From positions 1 to 14,587 of the forward strand of contig CAMBOW010000048.1 of NCBI GenBank assembly GCA_945869365.1: a DNA stretch of 14,587 nt, written 5' to 3'. Within the stretch, counting starts at the first letter, position 1. Every line of letters starts with the position of its first letter. Origin of the DNA: Flavobacterium psychrophilum (lineage in GTDB: Bacteria; Bacteroidota; Bacteroidia; Flavobacteriales; Flavobacteriaceae). Under the pieces are notes generated by a model. The model ran no database searches. It was not told the origin of the DNA and saw only the letters and a list, made by a program, of their open reading frames with translations. Of this stretch, positions 1-9,700 are shown in pieces. A program made the translations under genes and the position numbers.

Positions 1-370
1 CCATTACATAGGTTTCGGTTCCTGCTGCTACCGAATTTTTATTGGCATTGCAATGGATGGATACAAAAATATTGGCATCGGCACGGTTGGCTATGTTGCT
101 GCGCTCTACTAACTCAATAAAAACATCAGTTTTGCGGGTATAATTGACGTGCATATCCGAACGGCCTTCCAATATTTTCCCCACTTTCAAAACAATGGCG
201 AGCGTGATATTTTTTTCAATATGGCCATTGTATACGGCGCCATAATCGTGGTCTCCGTGTCCGGCATCAAGGGTAACTTTAAATTTGGCTTGTGCTTGGG
301 CTGTTGCACCCCATAAAACTATAATAAGCAGAAGAAGGTATCTAGTAGAGTGCATTGCTAGTTTATTCAT
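1..370 (-). CDS. N-acetylmuramoyl-L-alanine amidase (Amidase_3 family), 5' part only
   Basis: A zinc-dependent periplasmic amidase that cuts the bond between N-acetylmuramic acid and L-Ala of the stem peptide, acting in peptidoglycan remodelling and cell separation. The visible 123 residues start at an ATG (368-370). A hydrophobic stretch at about residues 11-22 ends in small residues near ATAQAQA, as expected for a signal peptide. The mature part has the Amidase_3 signatures: LDAGHGDHDYGA (zinc ligand His38), Glu52 in HIEKN as likely second zinc ligand, SIHCNAN (His106, third ligand) and GTETYVM at the edge. The C-terminal part, with the catalytic Glu, lies beyond the left edge. It is transcribed divergently from lptD. 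An internal ATG at codon 6 is a possible alternative start. The family is confident; the paralogue (AmiA/B/C-like) cannot be decided from this piece. Confidence 0.9.
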   Translation of the reverse strand, partial: MNKLAMHSTRYLLLLIIVLWGATAQAQAKFKVTLDAGHGDHDYGAVYNGHIEKNITLAIVLKVGKILEGRSDMHVNYTRKTDVFIELVERSNIANRADANIFVSIHCNANKNSVAAGTETYVM

Positions 371-391
371 AGTATAGTATACATTTTTGGT

Positions 392-449
392 TCTGAAAAT
401 TAACCCCATTCCTCTCATTTTTTCATGCAAAAAGGTTCGAATTTTCAGA
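392..449. repeat. Inverted repeat between the divergent amidase and lptD genes
   Basis: TCTGAAAATT at 392-401 is the exact reverse complement of AATTTTCAGA at 440-449. Four further inner pairs (AACC at 402-405 with GGTT at 434-437) form if a 2-nt bulge (CG, 438-439) is allowed. The loop is about 28 nt. There is no T-tract suited to termination. It sits upstream of the amidase start, so it could be a leader RNA structure for that gene or a binding site shared by the two divergent promoters. The match is visible; the function is inferred. Confidence 0.45.
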
Positions 450-492
450 TTTATTTTACTAATAACGCAAGATTTTTAATTAACTAAATGCT

Positions 493-500
493 TACTTTTG
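493..500 (+). promoter_or_regulatory. Possible -7 box of the lptD promoter (TACTTTTG)
   Basis: The octamer fits the Bacteroidota -7 consensus TAnnTTTG exactly. No TTG -33 element is found at the usual 17-21 nt upstream. If used, transcription would start near 505-507, leaving a leader of only about 10 nt before the lptD ATG. Confidence 0.35.
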
Positions 501-516
501 CCCAAATATAATATGT

Positions 517-3231
517 ATGTTTGGCGCGGTTAAAGTAAGCCATATTTTTACAAAAATAGTATTTAAACCTTTGCACACAAACTTATTTCATATCGTTTTA
601 TTAGCATTTTTCCTAACAACAGGAAGTCCCAAAATGCATGCGCAAGAAATAGGATCAGCAGCTCCCAAAATTCCGATAAACACCACTTCTACTCCACTAG
701 AAAACGAAAAAATAGCAACACCTATTGCAGATACGATTCAAGTTGATTCGATTAAAGGCAAAAAGCCTATTTTAGAAAGCAAAGTACATTATAAATCAAG
801 CAATTATGCCAAGCTCGATCAGAAAAAGAAAACCATCACACTCTACGACAAAGCCGAATTATATTATAAAGACGTAGAATTAAAAGCCGGCATCATCGTG
901 TTTAATTACGCCAATAATGAAGTCTGTGCCGGACGAATCAAAGACACGAGTGGTGTGTACACGCAATATCCAAATTTCAAACAAGGTACCAACGACGTAG
1001 AACCCGATTCGATTCGCTTTAATTACAAAACCAAAAAAGCCTTAATTTGGAATTCCCGAACCGAGCAAAATGAATTTCGCGTAAAAGCCGATGTTTCGAA
1101 ACGTGTAAACGATTCGGTTTACTTTTTGAAAGGCGCCCGATTTACTACATCCAAAGACATCGAAGATCCCGAATATTATTTTAGAACCAGTCGGGTGAAA
1201 TATGTGCCCGGAAAAAAAGTAGTTACCGGCCTCACCAATATGGTTATTGCCAATGTGCCAACACCTTTGGCCCTGCCCTTTGCTTTCTTTCCGATGACTA
1301 CCGAAAACCAATCGGGTTTGATTATCCCAACCTTTAACGACACGCGTAGTCGCGGGTATTCGTTGCAAAATGGCGGGTATTATTTGTCCTTAGGCAATCA
1401 TTATGATTTGGCCATTTTGGGCGATTACTACACCAACGGCAGTTATGCTACCCGGTTTGAATCCAATTATTCCTGGCGCTATAAATTTAGAGGAAACTTT
1501 AATGTGCGTTTTGAAAATTTGATCAACAGCGAAAGGGGCTTTCCTGATTACAGCAAAACCAACATTTATAACATCCAGTGGTCGCATACCCAAGACAGCA
1601 AGTCGAGTCCAAATTCACGCTTTTCGGCCTCGGTCAATTTGGGAAGCAGCAAATATTTTCAACAATCAGCAAGTCAGATTAATGTGGGTTCTAGCTTAAA
1701 TAATACGATGAGTTCCTCGGTTTCGTATGCACGCACCTTCAATTCGGTTCCGCAAGTTAATCTGTCGCTCACGGCAACCCATTCGCAAAATACCCAAACC
1801 GAAGCGATTAACATGACTTTGCCTACACTACAATTGAGCGTAGATCGCGTGTTTCCGTTTGCACCCAAAGACGGGATTAAAAAAGGCTTCTTTAAAAATA
1901 TCAATTTGCAATACAATTTGCGCGGAGAAAATAGGATAACCACCAACGATACCGAATTTCTTAAACCCGAAATGTTTGCCAAGGCCAAAAACGGTTTGCA
2001 ACACAGTATTCCGCTGAGCACCAATTTTAAGTTGTTCAAGTATTTTAGCGCCACTACTTCGGTCAATTACGAAGAGGTTTGGTACCTGAAAACCATTCGA
2101 AAAAAATACGACATTCTCACCAACAAAGACAGCATTACCGAATTAAGCAAATTTGATGCGTTTCGCACCTATTCGTTTTCATCGAGTTTGGGAACTACTA
2201 TTTACGGGACTTTTAAGTTTGGTGACAACAAAAAAATTCAGGCCATTCGACACGTGATGCGTCCTTCTTTTTCCTACAGCTACACCCCAAGTTTTGAGCA
2301 ATATCATGACACCTATGCCGCCGATGCCAGCGGAACTATGGTAAAGGAATATACCCGATTTGAAAATGGAATTTTTGGTGCGCCGGGCAAGTCAATTGCC
2401 AATTCAGTTGGATTTAGTTTGAGTAATACTTTTGAAGCCAAAGTAACCGACAAAGATTCTACCAAGACCGAACCCAAAAAAATAATGCTGCTCAATAACT
2501 TGAATTTTTCTACTAGTTATAACGCAGCTGCTGATTCCCTGGCATGGGCTCCCTTGCGTGTGAGCGGAGGAACATTATTGTTTAAGGATAAAATGAATGT
2601 GAATTTTGGGATGACTTTAAATCCGTATGCGCTAGATCGGAATGGCAAAACCATCAACACTTTTAATATGGACAACGGCGGAAGTTTATTTCGCATGACC
2701 AGTGCCAATATGACGCTAAATTATTCGATGTCCAGTCGAGATAACGACAAGAGCAAGAAAAACGACCAAGGGGTGCGCAACGGAGGCCGTGACGATGATT
2801 TGTTTGGATCGAATACCGATTTTAGCGATCGCCGACAAAGCCAATTTAATGAAGATGACGAAGAAGAAAGCGAATTTAAGGGCTTTTACAATGCCGATTT
2901 GCCTTGGGACATCACCTTTGCCTACCAGCTCACCTACTCCAATATTCGCCGTGAAAAACAAATATCGGGGAATTCCTTGATGGTTTCACTAAATACTGAT
3001 CTCACCCCGCGTTGGAAAGTAGGAGTTTCATCTGGATATGATTTTGTTCAAAACGGGGTGACATTTACCCAATTTCGATTTGAACGGGATTTGCTTAGTT
3101 GGCGTATGGATTTTAACTGGACTCCTTTTGGGCAAAACGCCTATTGGAATTTCTTTATCGGGATTAAATCGGGAATCTTGAGTGACATCAAATGGGAAAA
3201 ACGCACCCTACCCGATCGTGTTTTACGCTAA
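517..3231 (+). CDS. lptD: LPS-assembly outer membrane protein LptD (Bacteroidota type)
   Basis: Outer-membrane beta-barrel that with LptE inserts lipopolysaccharide into the outer leaflet at the end of the Lpt pathway. At 904 aa it is a little longer than proteobacterial LptD. A hydrophobic segment at about residues 22-36, followed by KMHAQE, looks like a signal peptide with a long n-region. Residues about 90-230 resemble the periplasmic OstA-like beta-jellyroll. From about 245 the LptD barrel signature appears: PTPLALPFAFFP, then QSGLIIPTF, then GYSLQNGGYYLSLGNHYD. The rest is alternating aromatic/polar barrel strands to the C-terminus. An acidic, charged, low-complexity stretch lies at about residues 738-788. 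Only one cysteine (Cys137) is present, so the disulfide switch known from E. coli LptD cannot form within this chain. The ATG at 517 was chosen because an ATG at 513 is in another frame and stops after six codons. ridA follows after 10 nt. Confidence 0.88.
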   Translation: MFGAVKVSHIFTKIVFKPLHTNLFHIVLLAFFLTTGSPKMHAQEIGSAAPKIPINTTSTPLENEKIATPIADTIQVDSIKGKKPILESKVHYKSSNYAKLDQKKKTITLYDKAELYYKDVELKAGIIVFNYANNEVCAGRIKDTSGVYTQYPNFKQGTNDVEPDSIRFNYKTKKALIWNSRTEQNEFRVKADVSKRVNDSVYFLKGARFTTSKDIEDPEYYFRTSRVKYVPGKKVVTGLTNMVIANVPTPLALPFAFFPMTTENQSGLIIPTFNDTRSRGYSLQNGGYYLSLGNHYDLAILGDYYTNGSYATRFESNYSWRYKFRGNFNVRFENLINSERGFPDYSKTNIYNIQWSHTQDSKSSPNSRFSASVNLGSSKYFQQSASQINVGSSLNNTMSSSVSYARTFNSVPQVNLSLTATHSQNTQTEAINMTLPTLQLSVDRVFPFAPKDGIKKGFFKNINLQYNLRGENRITTNDTEFLKPEMFAKAKNGLQHSIPLSTNFKLFKYFSATTSVNYEEVWYLKTIRKKYDILTNKDSITELSKFDAFRTYSFSSSLGTTIYGTFKFGDNKKIQAIRHVMRPSFSYSYTPSFEQYHDTYAADASGTMVKEYTRFENGIFGAPGKSIANSVGFSLSNTFEAKVTDKDSTKTEPKKIMLLNNLNFSTSYNAAADSLAWAPLRVSGGTLLFKDKMNVNFGMTLNPYALDRNGKTINTFNMDNGGSLFRMTSANMTLNYSMSSRDNDKSKKNDQGVRNGGRDDDLFGSNTDFSDRRQSQFNEDDEEESEFKGFYNADLPWDITFAYQLTYSNIRREKQISGNSLMVSLNTDLTPRWKVGVSSGYDFVQNGVTFTQFRFERDLLSWRMDFNWTPFGQNAYWNFFIGIKSGILSDIKWEKRTLPDRVLR

Positions 3232-3241
3232 TTTATATGTT

Positions 3242-3622
3242 ATGAAAACTATAATCAACTCTACCCAAGCGCCTGCTCCTATTGGCCCCTATAACCAAGC
3301 CGTTCTAGCTGGAAATCTTTTGTACACCTCCGGGCAAATTGCCTTAGATCCGAGCAGTATGGAATTGGTTCTCGATTCTATCGAAGCCGAAACTACGCAG
3401 GTAATGGAGAACCTTAAAGCAGTTTTGGCTGCTGCCGAACTCAGGTTTGAACACGTGATAAAAACCACGATCTACATTACCGATATGGCCGATTTTGGAA
3501 GAATTAATACTGTTTACGCGGCCTATTTTAACGAAAAAACCGCTCCTGCAAGAGAAACGGTTCAAGTGGCAGGATTGCCAAAAAATGTACACATTGAAAT
3601 CTCCATGATTGCAATGCGTTAA
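3242..3622 (+). CDS. ridA: RidA family enamine/imine deaminase
   Basis: Small cytoplasmic enzyme (126 aa, the normal family length) that hydrolyses reactive 2-aminoacrylate and other enamine/imine intermediates released by PLP enzymes such as threonine dehydratase. The YjgF/YER057c/UK114 signature is complete: APIGPYNQAV near the N-terminus, LLYTSGQIALDP, VIKTTIYITDM, and PARETVQVAGLPKNVHIEI near the C-terminus. Arg104 matches the carboxylate-binding Arg and Glu119 the conserved catalytic-site Glu. I chose the ATG at 3242, 10 nt after the lptD stop, because MKTIINSTQAPAPIGPY is the standard N-terminus; an ATG at 3182 would extend into lptD with no family match. It is probably cotranscribed with lptD, though no functional link between the two is known to me. 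Confidence 0.93.
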   Translation: MKTIINSTQAPAPIGPYNQAVLAGNLLYTSGQIALDPSSMELVLDSIEAETTQVMENLKAVLAAAELRFEHVIKTTIYITDMADFGRINTVYAAYFNEKTAPARETVQVAGLPKNVHIEISMIAMR

Positions 3623-3626
3623 TTTT

Positions 3627-4478
3627 CTATTTATTTATCGAGTGATAAGCGATCAATCCATCGATCGGTCTTCGCAATACGTTTCCAACTTTTATGCCGT
3701 GTTTGCTTAATACCATTTCTAATTCTTCTTTTAGATAAAAAGCAATTGATCCCACAAAATGAACAGGTACTTCGGTACAATTGTCAAATTGTTTGATGTA
3801 ATTCTCTACAAAGTCCTCCATTTCGGCAAAAATAAATTGCTTGCACAACTCGGTGTCTTTGTGTTTAATTAAAAACTTGGCAAAGGTGGCCAAATAGGCA
3901 TTTGGATTAGGTTCTTTGTATAAATTATTTTTAATGTAGTCTGCATCAAGGTTGTATTCTTTTTCAAATGCTTTGGCCATGGTAGCCGGCATTTTATTAA
4001 AGTAATAGGCCCGCAACAAATGACGTCCAAATCGGTTACCCGAACAATCATCCATTGCAATATACCCTAAGGATTGTACTTTTTGATGTAAGACTACACC
4101 GTCAAAATAACTGCAATTAGAGCCTGTGCCTAAAATAGAAACAATCGCTTTTTCGTTTTTGGGTGTGGTGGCATAAACCGCAGCATAGGTATCTTCGTGT
4201 ACGGCAACAGTTGCATTTGGAAAATATTCTTCAAACACTTGGGTTAAGAAGTTTTTCATTCGATCTGTACCGCAGCCGGCCCCGTAAAAAAACAAATTGG
4301 ACACGTTGTTTTTGTTGTGAGAGATATCAAATTTATATTCTAAACGTGCAATGATATCAGCTTTATCTAATACTTCAGGATTTAATCCTAAGGATTGTGT
4401 GGTGAACAATACTTTTCCGTTGTTGTCAATTGAAATCCAATCGGCTTTAGTAGATCCACTGTCAACTAATAATTTCAT
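3627..4478 (-). CDS. BadF/BadG/BcrA/BcrD-type ATPase, probable N-acetylglucosamine (amino-sugar) kinase
   Basis: A 283-aa ASKHA-fold kinase, probably phosphorylating GlcNAc or a related amino sugar in the cytoplasm. Visible motifs in order: phosphate-1 loop VDSGSTKADW (residues 5-14), YGAGCGTD (65-72), HEDTYAAVYAT (94-104, with Asp96 the likely catalytic acid/base by analogy with NAG kinase), phosphate-2 loop ILGTGSNCS (115-123), DDCSGNRFGRHLL (143-155) and the adenosine motif VGSIAFYL near residue 240. The DDCSG segment stands where many relatives have GDEGS. Lying after pfkA and gap fits a role in feeding amino sugars into glycolysis, but substrate is inferred only from family. The stop codon (TAG) is 4 nt from the convergent ridA stop. 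A terminator lies between gap and this gene, so it needs its own promoter or read-through. Confidence 0.82.
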   Translation of the reverse strand: MKLLVDSGSTKADWISIDNNGKVLFTTQSLGLNPEVLDKADIIARLEYKFDISHNKNNVSNLFFYGAGCGTDRMKNFLTQVFEEYFPNATVAVHEDTYAAVYATTPKNEKAIVSILGTGSNCSYFDGVVLHQKVQSLGYIAMDDCSGNRFGRHLLRAYYFNKMPATMAKAFEKEYNLDADYIKNNLYKEPNPNAYLATFAKFLIKHKDTELCKQFIFAEMEDFVENYIKQFDNCTEVPVHFVGSIAFYLKEELEMVLSKHGIKVGNVLRRPIDGLIAYHSINK

Positions 4479-4506
4479 TTTGGGGTGGTTTTTGGTTTAG
4501 TATAGC

Positions 4507-4543
4507 AAATAAAAATCCCGTTGCAACTTGAGCTGCAACGGGA
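4507..4543 (-). terminator. Rho-independent terminator downstream of gap
   Basis: On the minus strand a perfect 10-bp stem (TCCCGTTGCA at 4516-4525 with TGCAACGGGA at 4534-4543) is followed by TTTTTATTT. In the minus-strand RNA the stem extends inward by a G-U and a C-G pair closing a UCAA tetraloop. In the plus-strand RNA the first of these would be an A-C mismatch, so the geometry favours minus-strand use. The stem starts 10 nt after the gap stop codon. Confidence 0.88.
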
Positions 4544-4553
4544 ATTCATTTAA

Positions 4554-5561
<1,008 letters not shown>

Positions 5562-5576
5562 TTACGCTTTAGGCAC

Positions 5577-5599
5577 ACCGCAAGGGGCTAATTGCCGGT
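5577..5599. other. Imperfect hairpin in the pfkA-gap intergenic gap
   Basis: ACCGCAA (5577-5583) can pair with TTGCCGGT (5592-5599) with one bulged C, around an 8-nt loop. It is not followed by a T-tract on the minus strand, so it is not a convincing terminator. In a pfkA-gap message it would lie about 20-45 nt before the gap start and could be an mRNA stability or processing element. This is weak evidence. Confidence 0.2.
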
Positions 5600-5628
5600 T
5601 ATATTTAATTTAAATTTGAGTTGATTTT

Positions 5629-6615
5629 TTAGGTAGACATGATATCTGATACGCGCAACAATTCGCGATCTATTTCGGTATGTCCTTTGATTGCTTGATC
5701 TAAGGGAGTTAAGGCTACTTTATCGTTTACTATACCAACCATATAATTGGTTTTTCCTTCTAGTAATGATTCAACTGCTTTTACGCCCAAACGACTGGCT
5801 AAAACTCGATCAAAACAAGAAGGTGATCCGCCGCGTTGCATGTGTCCCAAAACAGAAACACGCACATCATATTCGGGTAAATTGGCTTCTACATAATCTT
5901 TGAGTTCAAATACGTTTTTACCAATTTTGTCGCCTTCGGCAATCACTACAATACTAGACGATTTGCCAGAGGCTTTACTGCGTTTCAAGGAATCTAGCAA
6001 ACGCTCCAATCCCAAATCTTCTTCGGGAATCAAAATTTCTTCGGCACCTGCACCAATTCCGGCATTCAAGGCGATATGACCGGCATCACGCCCCATCACC
6101 TCTACAAAAAATAAGCGGTTGTGCGAACTGGCAGTATCGCGTATTTTATCGATAACTTCTACTACTGTATTTAATGCGGTATCATAACCCAAAGTATAGG
6201 AGGTACCAAAAATATCGTTGTCAATGGTGCCTGGAATTCCCATTACAGGAAAACCAAATTCTACATTAAATAATTCTGCTCCCGTAAAACTTCCGTCCCC
6301 ACCAATAACAACTAAGGCGTCTACGCCTGCAGCTACCAATTTATCATGGGCAGTTTTGCGGCCTTCGGGCGTTCTAAATTCATTAGAACGTGCCGACTTT
6401 AAAATAGTTCCACCTTTGTTTACAATGTTGTTCACGCTGCGAGGTCCCATTTCTTTAAAATCACCTTCAATCATTCCCTGGTATCCGCGGTAAATTCCGA
6501 TGCATTCAATGTTGTGAAACGCACAGGTACGGACTACGGCACGTATGGCGGCATTCATTCCAGGAGCGTCACCCCCTGATGTTAGCACACCTATTTTTTT
6601 TATATTTAATGGCAT
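5629..6615 (-). CDS. pfkA: ATP-dependent 6-phosphofructokinase
   Basis: Cytoplasmic enzyme that commits fructose 6-phosphate to glycolysis by phosphorylation to fructose 1,6-bisphosphate. The protein is 328 aa from the ATG at 6613-6615, close to the bacterial PfkA norm. Motifs: LTSGGDAPGMNAAIR (11-25) for ATP binding, IGGDGSFTGA (104-113), PGTIDNDI (128-135) with catalytic Asp132, and MGRDAGH (174-180) for sugar-phosphate contact. Gly108 in GGDGS, where pyrophosphate-dependent enzymes carry Asp (GGDDT), indicates ATP as phosphoryl donor. EGDKIG, HMQRGGSPSCFDR and the C-terminal region are intact. An upstream in-frame TTG at 6645 would add ten residues (MLILHFKSKK) with no family counterpart, so the ATG is preferred; it is preceded by an A-rich run typical of Bacteroidota. 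gap follows downstream. Confidence 0.96.
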   Translation of the reverse strand: MPLNIKKIGVLTSGGDAPGMNAAIRAVVRTCAFHNIECIGIYRGYQGMIEGDFKEMGPRSVNNIVNKGGTILKSARSNEFRTPEGRKTAHDKLVAAGVDALVVIGGDGSFTGAELFNVEFGFPVMGIPGTIDNDIFGTSYTLGYDTALNTVVEVIDKIRDTASSHNRLFFVEVMGRDAGHIALNAGIGAGAEEILIPEEDLGLERLLDSLKRSKASGKSSSIVVIAEGDKIGKNVFELKDYVEANLPEYDVRVSVLGHMQRGGSPSCFDRVLASRLGVKAVESLLEGKTNYMVGIVNDKVALTPLDQAIKGHTEIDRELLRVSDIMST

Positions 6616-6633
6616 TTTTTTTGATTTAAAATG

Positions 6634-6641
6634 TAAAATTA
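6634..6641 (-). promoter_or_regulatory. Weak -7-like box upstream of pfkA
   Basis: TAATTTTA on the minus strand matches seven of eight positions of TAnnTTTG and lies about 18 nt before the pfkA ATG. No -33 TTG is found at the expected distance. The 137-nt gap between tamB and pfkA (6616-6752) holds no convincing terminator for tamB that I can see, so read-through from tamB is also possible. Confidence 0.18.
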
Positions 6642-6752
6642 GCAAAGATTGTCAACTATTTAGGCAGTATTTTTAGATTATCGGAAAGAATCAGTAATTC
6701 AATCGTTTTCGTTGATAAGTTTTATTTATTTCTAAAAAATGAAGTTCCTAGC

Positions 6753-9700
6753 TTATTCGTCTGGCGGAATGGCTTCTGAATTTGGATTGGTGACTTCGGG
6801 ATTTTTTTTCTCTTGGTTATTGAGGTGAATAAAATCGGGGAGCATTTCTGAATCTTGTATTTCTTTTTGTAATTGTGTAGCAGAAACTTTCTCTACTTTT
6901 TGGTTGGCAAATATTTTGTAGAGTAATTCCTTGAAGGTTTCAAAATTCACCTCATAGGAAATCCCCACGCCTTGCGTATAGCCCACTCCTTCGCCCACAA
7001 AATAATTCACGTTATTTTCTTTGTTAAATACTTTTAGGTTCAAGGTCCCTTCTTCGTTCACCCGGTACTGAATCTCCAAATCGCCTACAATAGTAGATTC
7101 GTTTACTCCGCCAATGGGCACTCCTACTTTTCCGTTAATCGAAATGCGTTCATTGAGTTTAGTCGTAAAGTTTACTCCCACGCGTCCGTCGGTATAAGCA
7201 CCTGGGTTTTTATCGGCCGAAACAATATCAACACCCATCACAAATTTACCGTCGTTGTCATTAAATACCGAACCAAACAAATCGCCTACTTTTTCATACA
7301 AATTATTTTTTATCGACGCCTGATTCAATCCATCTACACTCAAGAATCCACCGGTAGACAAGAGAATCAAGGCCTGTTTTTGGCGAATGTCTTTGTCGTC
7401 GAGTTTGGTTTGGATCTCCGATTGCAACACGGTACTCACCGTAGGAAAATTAATTTCAAAATTGGGTTCTGGATTGCTCAAATTACCTTTAAGTCCAATC
7501 ACCACATCGGTTTGCACTTTCTTGTTGAAAGACGCATTTTCGATGAGCACGCCAGGATTAGCGTTGGTGGTGTATACGGCTTCCAAATTTAGACTCGCTC
7601 GCATTGGGTCGCCCTCCCAAGTAATGGAGCCGCCTTTTTTGACTTTGAATTTCTTATTGATTAATCCACCGTATCTAAAGTTATAGGTTCCTTCGTAGGC
7701 TTGAAAATCGCCCCACATATTAAATTTCCCTAACGTATTTATTTTAATCAACAGCGAACCAAATCCTTTGCCTTTCATGCCATGTCCGGTGTTGCGATCT
7801 AATACAATTTCTACTTCGGCATCAGGGGTAATGTCAAACTCAAATTCGAGGTCAATTCCGTTGTAATTTCGAATAGTTTCTGGGCCTTTATTGAGTTTGT
7901 ATTTTTCGTTTTTAGTAATAAAATGCAAGGCGTTATTGGTTTCGGTTGATTCGGCATCGCTAATCGGAATTTTTACTTCGGTGCCTTTTTCTGATTTGGC
8001 CGCTACTTTTATAAATAACCCATCCAAAGGTCCTTTAATTAATGCATACCCATCCATAAATGCAGTACCGTAATAAGCTGCATCTTCTGAATAATCAGTG
8101 TCTAATGCCAATAATCGCTTGGAATTAATTTGTAGATCAAATTTCCAATCCGAAAAATTCTTATGTGCAATGGTGCCATTTAATACTCCAGAGGTATTGT
8201 ATTTTTTGTCTGAAAGAGTGGCGTTGCTCACATAAAAATTTGATTCCGTTACATCAACAACTACTTCATCGGCTATGGTGTAATCTACATTAAGGTAAGG
8301 AATACGTAGGCCGGCTTTATTTATAAACAGTCGTCCATTAATATCCAAATTGGATAAGCTACCCGATATATTGGAACGTCCGCTAGCCAAACCGCGAACA
8401 TTCGTAATGATGTCGCCTCCAAATGAACTCAACACGCCCAGATTAAAGTTGTTAAAATTCAAATCCATGTTCAAATTGGTTTTCTCGGTAGTAACCTCAA
8501 AATCCCCTTGGGCGGTAAACGACTCCACATCTTTGTTTTCGATAGTAGCCAGCAAATTGAATTTTCTTAGTTCTTCGTCCCCTGATAAAGCCACATTCAA
8601 CCTACCTAAAGCAATGTCGTTGATAGACAAGTCGTCAATAGAAACGTTGGCTGTAGGTTGATAAACGCCTTTTATTTGCTTTAGATTGACAGAGCCATTC
8701 AGGTTTCCTTTGGGCGAAAAGTCATCAATTGTAGGGAGAATTTTTTCTATTGGAACACCCGTAAAATTCAAAAATAAATCTTTGTCTGTTTTGCCCGACA
8801 AGGTCCCATTTAAGGAAACTTGTTTGTCTTCGTGCGATAAGACTAAATTGTCAAAACTAAATTCGGTGAAGGCTTGATTAAAAATTACTTTGTTGTCGCT
8901 GTCGTCCTTTTCATTCAAATACCACAAAAAATCTTTGTATTTCAATTCTGATTTTTGAATTCCTACAATACTTTGTTTTAGTTTATTGATCGTATGGTAT
9001 AAATTTAAGGAATAGTTGTCTTCGCCTTTATCGCCGCCTTTAAACTCCGAACGCACAAACAAAGTATCATTCAACGTTACATTAATTAAACTAAAGTCGC
9101 GAATTTTATACTGCTCAGTTTTGATACTATCCAACTCAATATACGCATTAAACAAGGGATTCTTGTTGTCAATTTGCAGGTTTATTGCATTAAAAGTATT
9201 GGTGTAGGCGGTGATTTCGGGCGAACTAAAATGTAATTTAAACGCATTGGTGTCGGCGTTGATGTTGCCTTTAAAATCGGTATTGGTCGCCACTGAAATT
9301 CCCGGGTAAAACACATCAATTACTTTGTTGTAGACGGTAAAATCAAATTTCATGTACTGCCCTGCCTTGACTTTGATGGGTGAATAATTGGCATACAAAC
9401 TACCCAAGGCATTCTCGAGCAAGGGTTGCAACTGATCCACCTGAAATTTACCCTGTATGCTGCCATTAATAATATCTGGCGATTCTAAGGCTATGGTGCG
9501 CACTCCACCTTCGTCAAAACTGGAATTAATGGAGAAATCGTCAAAATGGTAAGTGTCTTTTTTATTTTGATAGGAAGTTTCAGACAAAGCAACTTTGCCT
9601 TTCAGGTTGTCAATAGAAGTTCCCATCAATTTGATGTCTATGTCACCTTTAAAAATTGAAATGGAATCTTGGGTCACAAAATTCAATTCATGCAAATTGG

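Noticed and set aside
1042..2961. Minus-strand open frames opposite lptD
   Set aside because: Shadow frames. The plus-strand frame has a signal peptide and full LptD signatures.
3655..3670. GATC/CGATCG-rich stretch near the kinase 3' end considered as a bidirectional terminator
   Set aside because: Self-complementary words are short, lie inside coding sequence and have no flanking T-tract.
5577..5599. Hairpin between pfkA and gap considered as a terminator
   Set aside because: The stem has a bulge and no T-tract follows on the minus strand; kept only as a low-confidence structure.
7380..8877. Several plus-strand open frames of 60-103 codons opposite tamB
   Set aside because: They overlap one another and the tamB coding strand and show no domain or start context; expected by chance over a 4.4-kb gene.
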